This document shows, one piece after another, positions 8,137-14,091 of a stretch of DNA of 64,000 nucleotides; position 1 is the stretch's first letter; the number at the start of each line of letters is the position of its first letter. Below the pieces are notes generated by a model. That model worked only from the letters and a program-made list of their open reading frames with translations, did not search any database and was not told where the DNA came from. A program made the translations under genes and the position numbers. The DNA is taken from positions 62,001 through 126,000 of the forward strand of contig CACYXD010000003.1 of the NCBI GenBank assembly GCA_902778255.1, in the 5' to 3' direction. The stretch is from an uncultured Prevotellaceae bacterium. GTDB lineage: Bacteria > Bacteroidota > Bacteroidia > Bacteroidales > Bacteroidaceae.

Positions 8137-8307
8137 ATGAAAAAGATATATCAGAATCCAACAATAAAGATTGTCAAGGTTGAACTTCAGCGGATGATGC
8201 AAAGTTCAGATTTGCGATATGACAAAACGACTTCAGAGACTAGCGGAAACCTTTCTCGTAAAGGCTCCTTCTGGGACGATGAGGACGACGAAGATTATGA
8301 TTATTAA
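8137..8307 (+). CDS. Short Prevotella-type peptide with MKK-Y-x-NP-T start
   Basis: The 56-residue product starts MKKIYQNPTIKIVKVELQR and ends in a strongly acidic, aromatic tail (FWDDEDDEDYDY). The frame opens further upstream at a GTG (8116), but ATG at 8137 gives the typical 'MKKxYxNPxxxxVxxxxxxML' start seen in many short Bacteroidetes proteins of unknown role. There is no signal peptide. It lies 62 bp after the large secreted protein and just before a strong terminator, so it is the last gene of that transcript. Confidence 0.6.
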   Translation: MKKIYQNPTIKIVKVELQRMMQSSDLRYDKTTSETSGNLSRKGSFWDDEDDEDYDY

Positions 8308-8333
8308 TCGTCTGCGGAAAAGGTAAAATAAGT

Positions 8334-8370
8334 GACGGCTGCACCCTTCAAGGTGCGGCCGTCTTTTTTT
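8334..8370 (+). terminator. Rho-independent terminator
   Basis: GACGGCTGCACC pairs with GGTGCGGCCGTC (one G-T position) around a short CTTCAA loop and is followed by seven T residues. It closes the 4961-8307 unit. Confidence 0.92.
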
Positions 8371-8390
8371 GTTATAAGCTTGAATTGGAG

Positions 8391-8470
8391 GAGCACGTCG
8401 TTCGCGGGGGAGGATGTGCCGGTTCGCGGGTCGCGAACGGCGTGCTCGTGACCCGCGAACTGGCACCTCT
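8391..8470. repeat. Two interlocked inverted repeats (A-B-A'-B')
   Basis: Arm A GAGCACGTCGTTCGCG (8391-8406) is the reverse complement, with one mismatch, of A' CGCGAACGGCGTGCTC (8432-8447). Arm B AGGATGTGCCGGTTCGCGGG... (8411-8432) is the near-complete reverse complement of B' GACCCGCGAACTGGCACCTC... (8450-8470). B lies between A and A', and A' lies between B and B', so both hairpins cannot form as simple nested structures. The arms share the core GTTCGCGG. No gene is present here. Confidence 0.8.
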
Positions 8471-8498
8471 CGACCCGCGTACTGCCTCCTCTCATTCC

Positions 8499-8630
8499 GT
8501 TTGCTGCTTGTTTGCGATGCGTTTGCTGCTTGTTTACGTTGCGTTTGCAGCTTGTTTGCGTTGCGTTTGCAGCTTGTTTAGGTTCCCATATAGGCTACTT
8601 GAGACTCTCATATAGGCTATATCAGACTCT
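8499..8630. repeat. 11/22-bp phased tandem repeats
   Basis: Four units of 22 bp (8499-8520, 8521-8542, 8543-8564, 8565-8586) follow GTTTGCTGCTTGTTTGCGTT with few changes; each splits into two 11-bp halves starting GTTT. Immediately after, two further 22-bp units start CATATAGGCTA (8587-8608, 8609-8630). The whole 132-bp block keeps an 11-bp rhythm, close to one helical turn. No reading frame explains it. Confidence 0.9.
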
Positions 8631-8654
8631 GAAATATGCCAATGTATTATCTAT

Positions 8655-8717
8655 GGTAGGTGTTGTTCAAACACCTACCTAACACCTACCATAACACCTA
8701 ACCTAACACCTACCATA
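8655..8717. repeat. ACACCTACC repeats with a perfect 10-bp hairpin
   Basis: GGTAGGTGTT (8655-8664) and AACACCTACC (8670-8679) form a perfect inverted repeat with loop GTTCA. The right arm motif is then repeated downstream as TAACACCTACC/TAACACCTAACC up to about 8717. There is no T-tract, so this is not an obvious terminator. Confidence 0.8.
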
Positions 8718-8755
8718 AGGGTCAAAAATACACTTTAAAAAGACGCCTGTTTTTT

Positions 8756-8957
8756 TTCATTATAACAATCTTTTTTCGTAACTTTGAGCTGAAAAGCTCG
8801 AAGTTACGTGCACTCGGAAATGAAAAGAAAAAAGCATTTTCTTTTGCATTTCTCTCGATTTTTCTTAACTTTGAGCTGAAAAGCTCGAAGTTACTGACAC
8901 TCGGCATAAAAAATAAATGAATTTATTTTGTTCTGCTCTCGTTTTTTCTTAACTTTG
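8756..8957 (+). promoter_or_regulatory. Three tandem promoter modules, two with a hairpin at the start site
   Basis: The -7 box TAACTTTG occurs at 8779-8786, 8866-8873 and 8950-8957, 87 and 84 bp apart. The second and third are preceded by a -33 TTTG (8843-8846 and 8927-8930) with exactly 19 bp spacing; the first has a degenerate -33. In the first two modules the -7 box is the left arm of an inverted repeat ending GCTCGAAGTTAC (8778-8807 and 8866-8894), whose tip is GAGCT-GAAA-AGCTC. The third module lacks the hairpin and leads to the gene at 8983. Confidence 0.8.
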
Positions 8958-8982
8958 CGGGCAAAATAGGAATTACAACGAT

Positions 8983-9663
8983 ATGGATACACAGAAGAAT
9001 ATGACGAATGACACGATACTGCAGGCGCTGGTGGCTGCCTATGGGGGCGAGGAACGCCTGATAAGCGAGCTGCTGAAGCGTGAGCAGGGGTGTAAGAAAC
9101 CTGTGACGGAAGAGCAGCTGAAGCGCCTGGGCAAGCATTTTTGCGACATACAGCCCCAGGGAAACCTGAGCGCCTGTCTGGGACCTCAGGTCACAGAGGT
9201 GCGTCCGCAGACTCTGGAGTGTGACGTGGTGCGCTTCCAGAACAACAAAGAGAAGTGGGTGGCGCTGGTAGGTCTGCTCGATGGCTATCCATACGAGATC
9301 TTCACTGGTCTGCAGGATGACGACGAGGGCATCGTGCTGCCGAAGTCGGTGACCAAGGGAAAGATTATCAAGTCAACCAATGCCGACGGCACCAAGCGCT
9401 ATGACTTCCAGTTTGAGAACACACGTGGCTATAAGATTACAGTCGAGGGATTGTCGGAGAAGTTCAACCCCGAGTATTGGAACTATGCCAAACTGATCAG
9501 TGGGGTGTTGCGCTATCGTATGCCCATTGAGCATGTGATCAAACTGGTGGGCTCGCTGCAGTTGCAGTCGGAGAGCATCAACACCTGGAAGAATGGTGTG
9601 GAGCGCGCCTTGAAGAAATATGTGCCTGGCAGTAGCGAGGCCGATGAATTTCAGGATGAATGA
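8983..9663 (+). CDS. Freestanding C-terminal domain of B12-dependent (class II) ribonucleotide reductase
   Basis: The 226-residue protein matches from memory the C-terminal region of Bacteroidetes adenosylcobalamin-dependent ribonucleoside-diphosphate reductase. It has 'DVVRFQNNKEKWVALVGLLDG', 'PYEIFTGLQDDDEGI', 'RGYKITVEGLSEKFNPEYWN' and 'GSLQLQSESINTWKNGVERAL'. The catalytic barrel, with its cysteines and cobalamin site, is absent, and so is the terminal Cys-rich zinc-binding tail. It starts at a proper ATG 25 bp after a strong -7 box and overlaps folB by four bases, so it is an expressed gene rather than debris. The first ~75 residues (MDTQKNMTNDTILQALVAAY...) are not part of the reductase that I recognise. 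A regulatory or accessory role in nucleotide reduction is only inference. Confidence 0.7.
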   Translation: MDTQKNMTNDTILQALVAAYGGEERLISELLKREQGCKKPVTEEQLKRLGKHFCDIQPQGNLSACLGPQVTEVRPQTLECDVVRFQNNKEKWVALVGLLDGYPYEIFTGLQDDDEGIVLPKSVTKGKIIKSTNADGTKRYDFQFENTRGYKITVEGLSEKFNPEYWNYAKLISGVLRYRMPIEHVIKLVGSLQLQSESINTWKNGVERALKKYVPGSSEADEFQDE

Positions 9664-10043
9664 AACTGGCGGATAGTAGTATCAGTCTGAATGATGTACG
9701 GCTGTATGCCTATCACGGCGTGATGGAGCAGGAGCGTAGGGTAGGGGGCGAATATTCCGTCTCCTTACGCGTACATTATAATATATATAAGGCGATGCAG
9801 ACTGATGAGGTGGCCGACACGCTGAACTATGCTGAACTCTTGGAGGTGGTGAAAAGGGAGATGGCCGTGCCTTCGAAACTGCTGGAACATGTGGCAGGAA
9901 GGATAGGGGAGAGCGTGTTTCAGCGCTTCCCGCAGGCCGAGGCTATAGACCTGACCATCACGAAGATGAACCCGCCAATGGGGGCCTGCTGCGCAGGGGC
10001 AAGCGTCAGCGTACATTTAATAAATGATAAAACTCCTTGCTGA
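9660..10043 (+). CDS. folB: Dihydroneopterin aldolase
   Basis: The 127-residue protein converts 7,8-dihydroneopterin to 6-hydroxymethyl-dihydropterin and glycolaldehyde in folate synthesis, in the cytoplasm. Family marks are 'DVRLYAYHGVMEQERRVGGEYSV' near the N-terminus (the His-Gly and Glu of the pterin pocket), 'DTLNYAELLEVVKREM' and the C-terminal 'ITKMNPPMGA' with the catalytic Lys. Its ATG overlaps the stop of the preceding reductase-domain gene (ATGA), so translation of the two is coupled. Length is normal for the family. Confidence 0.93.
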   Translation: MKLADSSISLNDVRLYAYHGVMEQERRVGGEYSVSLRVHYNIYKAMQTDEVADTLNYAELLEVVKREMAVPSKLLEHVAGRIGESVFQRFPQAEAIDLTITKMNPPMGACCAGASVSVHLINDKTPC

Positions 10044-10077
10044 TTGTCGGGTTTTTCGTGGAAAATCCGTAATTTTG
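10044..10077 (+). promoter_or_regulatory. Promoter for the amidase-MCE unit
   Basis: TTG at 10044-10046 and the -7 box TAATTTTG at 10070-10077 are spaced by 23 bp. The -7 box lies 18 bp before the chosen amidase ATG at 10096 and begins just past the folB stop. Confidence 0.6.
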
Positions 10078-10095
10078 CACGCGATAACAATAGAT

Positions 10096-11418
10096 ATGAC
10101 TCGAAAACTATTAGTTTTTCTTTTTCTGATGACGTGCTTCGCAGTAACTTCTTTTGCTGCGAAACAGAAATTCACGCTGGTGATTGATGCCGGACATGGT
10201 GGCAAGGATGCAGGAGCCGTGGGCAAATTCTCGAAAGAGAAGACCATCAACCTCAACGTAGCACTATCATTTGGACGCTATGTGGAGCAGAACTGTCCTG
10301 ACGTGAAGGTCATCTATACCCGCAAGACTGACGTCTTCATCCCCTTGCACGAGCGTGCCGCCATCGCCAACAGAAACAAGGCCGACGTGTTTATCAGTAT
10401 CCACACCAACTCAGTGGCCAGCAAGCGACCTGTCACAGGACTGGAGACCTATACCATGGGTATGCGCCGCTCGGACGAAAAGCTGAGTGCGGCTATGCGC
10501 GAGAACGAGGTGGTGCTGATCGAGGATAACTACCAGCAGCATTACTCGGGCTTCGATCCCCGTTCGCCAGAGAGCTACATCATCTTCGAGATGATCAACG
10601 ACAAGAACATGCTGGAGAGCGTGGAACTGGCCAAGTCTATCCAGAAGAATGTGTGTCGCACAGCAGGACGACCTGACAAGGGCGTGAAGCAGGATGCCTT
10701 CCTGGTGCTCCGCGAAACGTCGATGCCAGCCTGTCTGATTGAGTTGGGCTATATCTCCACCGCCTCGGAAGAGACCTACCTGAACCGCTCGGCCAATATC
10801 GATGCCATGGGACGTGGTATCTATCAGGCCTTTGTGGAATACAAGAATAAGGCAACGGGCAAAGTGCTTGCACCTGTGCAGGAAGACATTCCAGTGAAGC
10901 CGGCAAAGCAGGTGAAGCAGGAAATACCCCAAACTCCGGATATTCCAGAAACTCCAGTCGCCCAGCCCACTCAGCCCATTCAGCCTACTCCAGAGAAAGC
11001 TGATACTGCCAGCGTAAAGCCAGCTCCTGAGGTAAAGCCTACCCCTGAGGTAAAGCCTACCCCTGAGGTAAAGCCTACCCCTGAGGTAAAAGCTTTCCCC
11101 GAAGTAAAGCCTGCCCCTGAGGTCAAGGCCGACACGATAGTGGCCGATGCCCTGCCCGTATTCAAGGTGCAGCTGATGGCCAGTGGTTCTAAGTTCGCCT
11201 CTAATGATGCCCGTTTCAAGGGCTTGGAAGGCGTGGACTGCTATCAGGAGGGCGGACTGTGGAAATACACCGTAGGCGCTACCAGCAGCTATGCAGAGAT
11301 ACGTCAGGTGCGCCAGCAGGCACAGAAGGTATTCCCCCAGGCGTTTATCATTGCCTTCAAGAACGGGACGAAGATGGATGTGCAGAAAGCTATCCAGGAG
11401 ACACAACGTAAGAAATAA
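10096..11418 (+). CDS. N-acetylmuramoyl-L-alanine amidase (Amidase_3) with SPOR domain
   Basis: The 440-residue exported enzyme cleaves the amide between MurNAc and the stem peptide during cell separation. A signal peptide (LLVFLFLMTCFAVTSFA) precedes the zinc amidase domain (~25-255). That domain shows 'VIDAGHGGKDAGA' (first His), 'KEKTINLNVAL' (Glu), 'VFISIHTNS' (second His) and 'ACLIELGYIS' (catalytic Glu). A low-complexity Pro/Glu/Val/Lys linker follows, with six tandem PEVKPT/A-type hexapeptides. The end (~353-430, FKVQLMASGSKFASNDARF...) is a SPOR domain that binds denuded septal glycan. The frame is open upstream to 10024, but that overlaps folB and contains the promoter, so ATG at 10096 is preferred. 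It is followed 17 bp later by the MCE gene. Confidence 0.92.
   Translation: MTRKLLVFLFLMTCFAVTSFAAKQKFTLVIDAGHGGKDAGAVGKFSKEKTINLNVALSFGRYVEQNCPDVKVIYTRKTDVFIPLHERAAIANRNKADVFISIHTNSVASKRPVTGLETYTMGMRRSDEKLSAAMRENEVVLIEDNYQQHYSGFDPRSPESYIIFEMINDKNMLESVELAKSIQKNVCRTAGRPDKGVKQDAFLVLRETSMPACLIELGYISTASEETYLNRSANIDAMGRGIYQAFVEYKNKATGKVLAPVQEDIPVKPAKQVKQEIPQTPDIPETPVAQPTQPIQPTPEKADTASVKPAPEVKPTPEVKPTPEVKPTPEVKAFPEVKPAPEVKADTIVADALPVFKVQLMASGSKFASNDARFKGLEGVDCYQEGGLWKYTVGATSSYAEIRQVRQQAQKVFPQAFIIAFKNGTKMDVQKAIQETQRKK
11023..11130 (+). repeat. Six 18-bp coding repeats in the amidase linker
   Basis: Units at 11023-11040, 11041-11058, 11059-11076, 11077-11094, 11095-11112 and 11113-11130 encode (A/T/F)PEVKP-type hexapeptides. 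The second and third are identical at the base level, so copy number could change without shifting the frame and would only alter the spacer between amidase and SPOR domains. Confidence 0.9.
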
Positions 11419-11435
11419 GACATAAAGATACGGCT

Positions 11436-12338
11436 ATGAAATATTTTACAAAGGAGGTAAAGATTGCATTGGCAGCCATCTTGGCTATCATGATCATGTT
11501 TGCCGGTATGGAGTTTCTGAAGGGACTGAACATCTTCTCTTCGGCAGACAAGTACTATGCACGTTTCGCGGATGTCAGCGGCTTGGCTGCTTCCAGCCCA
11601 GTCTATGCCAACGGCTATAAGGTAGGCGTGGTGGAAAAGGTGCAGTACGACTATTCCCAGACCGACAATATCGTGGCTGTGGTAAGGCTCGACAGCAAGC
11701 TCTCGCTGCCCAAAGGCACTGTGGCCGAGATCTCGAGTGACTTCCTTGGCAACGTGAAACTGGAACTGAGGTTCGGCCCCAACCCCATTGACCTGATGGA
11801 GATTGGCGACACCATACAGGGTGGAACGGACAATGGCCTGATGGGAAAGGCGGCACAGATGATTCCTCAGGTAGAGGTGATGCTGCCTAAGATCGACTCT
11901 ATCCTTACTGCCCTTAACACGCTGTTGCAGGATCCCGCCATTGCCAACGCGCTGCATAACGTAGATCATATCACGGCTAATCTCGACCAGACCACCAGCG
12001 AACTCAACCAGCTGTCGTCGCAGATGAACAATCAGATGCCCCAGATGATGAAGAAGGTGGATGGTGTACTGACCAATACTGAGAATTTCACTCGTCAGCT
12101 CAACGATATGGACCTGGCAGGCACGATGCAGAAGATGGATCGGGCGGTGGGTAACCTGGAGCAGACTACGGCAAAACTGAATAGCAACGAGGGTACGCTG
12201 GGCCTGCTGATGCGCGATCCCAGCCTCTATGATAACATGAATGCCACGATGCAAAGTGCCGACTCGCTGCTCATCGACCTGAAAGCCCATCCGAAGCGCT
12301 ATGTTCACTTCTCAATCTTCGGTAAAAAAGACAAGTAA
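11436..12338 (+). CDS. MCE/MlaD-family lipid-transport protein
   Basis: The 300-residue protein has one N-terminal membrane anchor (IALAAILAIMIMFAGMEFL) and a single MCE domain (~37-115: YYARFADVSGLAASSPVYANGYKVGVVEKV ... SSDFLGNVKLEL). A long helical, Gln/Asn/Met-rich C-terminal region (~140-280) contains heptad-like patterns, consistent with a coiled coil or tunnel. This is the periplasmic substrate-binding component of Mla-type phospholipid transporters between inner and outer membrane. The permease and ATPase genes are not next to it. It follows the amidase gene by 17 bp and ends at a strong terminator. Confidence 0.88.
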   Translation: MKYFTKEVKIALAAILAIMIMFAGMEFLKGLNIFSSADKYYARFADVSGLAASSPVYANGYKVGVVEKVQYDYSQTDNIVAVVRLDSKLSLPKGTVAEISSDFLGNVKLELRFGPNPIDLMEIGDTIQGGTDNGLMGKAAQMIPQVEVMLPKIDSILTALNTLLQDPAIANALHNVDHITANLDQTTSELNQLSSQMNNQMPQMMKKVDGVLTNTENFTRQLNDMDLAGTMQKMDRAVGNLEQTTAKLNSNEGTLGLLMRDPSLYDNMNATMQSADSLLIDLKAHPKRYVHFSIFGKKDK

Positions 12339-12358
12339 TTTTAATTTTATCTAAATAA

Positions 12359-12387
12359 GAAATGGGCGGCAATGCCCATTTCTCGTT
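12359..12387 (+). terminator. Rho-independent terminator
   Basis: A perfect 9-bp stem, GAAATGGGC (12359-12367) with GCCCATTTC (12374-12382), encloses GGCAAT and is followed by TCGTTTT. It closes the amidase-MCE unit. Confidence 0.85.
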
Positions 12388-12627
12388 TTGTAAATGATTG
12401 AAAAATAGACACTTTAATTCGTGCAACACCCCTTTTTATCGAAAAAGCGTGAAACATTATAAATACCCAAAAGATAGCAAGTTACAGAAATTGTACACAC
12501 AAACGTAAAAATCGGCACATTTGCAGGTTCCATTTTTTTTTGCGAACTTTGCACCTGCAAACAATGCAAATCATAATCTTGCCATTAAGAAAGCAGGAAT
12601 TAATAATTAAAAACAATAACGCCTGAG
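12388..12627 (+). promoter_or_regulatory. dnaA upstream region
   Basis: This is a 240-bp A+T-rich gene-free stretch. A weak -7 candidate GAACTTTG (12544-12551) has G in place of the first T. The only DnaA-box-like site I found is TTGTACACA near 12491, one mismatch from TTATNCACA. There is no cluster of boxes, so I see no support for an origin here. Confidence 0.4.
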
Positions 12628-14037
12628 ATGCAAAAAAGTCATAAGGCGCTTTGGGACAACTGCCTACATTTGATCAGACAGAACGTCACGGAGCAGACCT
12701 TCAAAACGTGGTTCGAGCCAATCGTCTTCGAGTCTTTCGACGAAGCGGAGAAGAGCGTATTGGTGCAGGTTCCAAGCCCGTACATCTACGAGTACTTGGA
12801 GCAGTACTACGTGCGTCTGATGGCGTGGGCCTTGCAAAACAGTTTCCAGTGCAACGTCAAACTGAAGTACCGCCTGGTTACTGACAAGGAGAATAAGAAG
12901 AACCAGGAATGGGAAGGCGATGCGCCCAGCGAGATTGAGGCTCCTCAGGCTACCACCCGTGGTAACAAGTCGCCTACGGTGCTCGATGCAGCCGTGCCCC
13001 AGAACCTGAACCCGCAGCTGGATCCCAAGAAGACCTTTGATAATTATATTGAGGGCGACTCTAACAAGCTGCCTCGCACCGTGGGCCTCTCTATTGCTGA
13101 GCATCCGGGCAAATCGACCTTCAACCCCTTCTTTATCTATGGTCCTTCGGGCTGTGGTAAGACGCATCTGATCAATGCCATCGGCGTGCAGTGCAAGCGT
13201 ATGTATCCACAGAAGCGTGTACTCTATGTATCGGCCCGCCTGTTCCAAGTGCAGTTCACGGATTCTGTACGTCAGAACACTACGAATGACTTCATCAACT
13301 TCTATCAGACTATCGACGTGCTGATAGTCGATGATATCCAGGAGTGGATCAACTCTCCAAAGACACTGGACACCTTCTTCCATATCTTCGACCACCTGTT
13401 CCGTCTTGGCAAACAGATCATCCTGGCCAGCGACCGTCCACCCGTGGACCTGGCAGGTGTGAAGGACCGCCTGCTCACCCGTTTCTCTTGCGGACTGATA
13501 GCAGAGCTGGAAAAGCCCAATGTGCAGTTGTGTGTGGATATCCTGAATTCAAAGTGCCGTCGCGACGGACTGAAGATTCCCGCAGATGTGATCCAGTTTA
13601 TTGCAAGTACCGCCAATGGATCGGTGCGTGATCTGGAGGGTGTGCTCAACTCGCTGATGGCTTATAGTATCGTCTATAACTCTAATATCGATATGCATCT
13701 GGCCGAGCGCGTCATCAAGCGTGCCGTGAAGGTGGACAATCATCCGCTCACTATCGATGATATCCTGGAGAAGGTGTGCCGTCATTTTGGCGTCACCCAG
13801 CAGGAGGTGGTCAGCAAGAGCCGCAAGCGCGACTTTGTGCAGGTGCGCCAAGTGTCGATGTATCTGGCTCAGAAATACACCAAGATGCCTGCATCGCGTA
13901 TAGGTCAGCTGATAGGCGGTCGCGACCACTCAACCGTGATTCACAGCTGTTCGGCTATAGAGCAGCGCCTGAAACTGGACAAGGCATTCGTGGAGGAAAT
14001 GAATAGTATTGAGCATTCATTCAAATTGAAATCATAA
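12628..14037 (+). CDS. dnaA: Chromosomal replication initiator DnaA
   Basis: The 469-residue AAA+ initiator binds DnaA boxes and melts the origin. The N-terminal domain I starts MQKSHKALWDNCLHLI with 'TFKTWFEPI'. A variable linker (~95-130) is followed by the ATPase core: 'FNPFFIYGPSGCGKTHLINAIG' (Walker A), 'IDVLIVDDIQEW' (Walker B), and 'QIILASDRPPVDL' with 'DRLLTRFSCGL' (sensor/Arg finger region). The C-terminal domain IV carries 'IGQLIGGRDHSTVIHSCSAI', the box-recognition signature. Length and order are normal. It is flanked by terminators on both sides, so it forms a single-gene unit. Confidence 0.97.
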   Translation: MQKSHKALWDNCLHLIRQNVTEQTFKTWFEPIVFESFDEAEKSVLVQVPSPYIYEYLEQYYVRLMAWALQNSFQCNVKLKYRLVTDKENKKNQEWEGDAPSEIEAPQATTRGNKSPTVLDAAVPQNLNPQLDPKKTFDNYIEGDSNKLPRTVGLSIAEHPGKSTFNPFFIYGPSGCGKTHLINAIGVQCKRMYPQKRVLYVSARLFQVQFTDSVRQNTTNDFINFYQTIDVLIVDDIQEWINSPKTLDTFFHIFDHLFRLGKQIILASDRPPVDLAGVKDRLLTRFSCGLIAELEKPNVQLCVDILNSKCRRDGLKIPADVIQFIASTANGSVRDLEGVLNSLMAYSIVYNSNIDMHLAERVIKRAVKVDNHPLTIDDILEKVCRHFGVTQQEVVSKSRKRDFVQVRQVSMYLAQKYTKMPASRIGQLIGGRDHSTVIHSCSAIEQRLKLDKAFVEEMNSIEHSFKLKS

Positions 14038-14043
14038 AAAATA

Positions 14044-14075
14044 GAAAAGGCCGGTTAAACGATACCGGCCTTTTC
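14044..14075 (+). terminator. Terminator between dnaA and the next gene
   Basis: GAAAAGGCCGGT (14044-14055) pairs perfectly with ACCGGCCTTTTC (14064-14075) around TAAACGAT. The 3' arm itself supplies the T-tract. It ends only 16 bp before the first ATG of the next gene (28 bp before the third), with no clear -7 box in between. Confidence 0.85.
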
Positions 14076-14091
14076 TCGTCTCATTATATAA

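Noticed and set aside
8499-8630. Possible CRISPR array
   Set aside because: Units are directly adjacent 11/22-bp repeats with no unique spacers and no cas genes.
8722-8907. 61-codon minus-strand frame with repeated NFELFSSKLRK
   Set aside because: It is only the translation of the tandem promoter-hairpin modules.
8983-9663. Pseudogene remnant of a ribonucleotide reductase
   Set aside because: It has a well-placed ATG and promoter, an intact frame with a distinct N-terminus, and translational coupling to folB.
10411-11406. 331-codon minus-strand frame opposite the amidase
   Set aside because: It reads the PEVK repeats backwards as LYLRGR repeats and has no domain.
12388-12627. Replication origin next to dnaA
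   Set aside because: Only one weak DnaA-box-like site is visible; Bacteroidota origins are often not beside dnaA.
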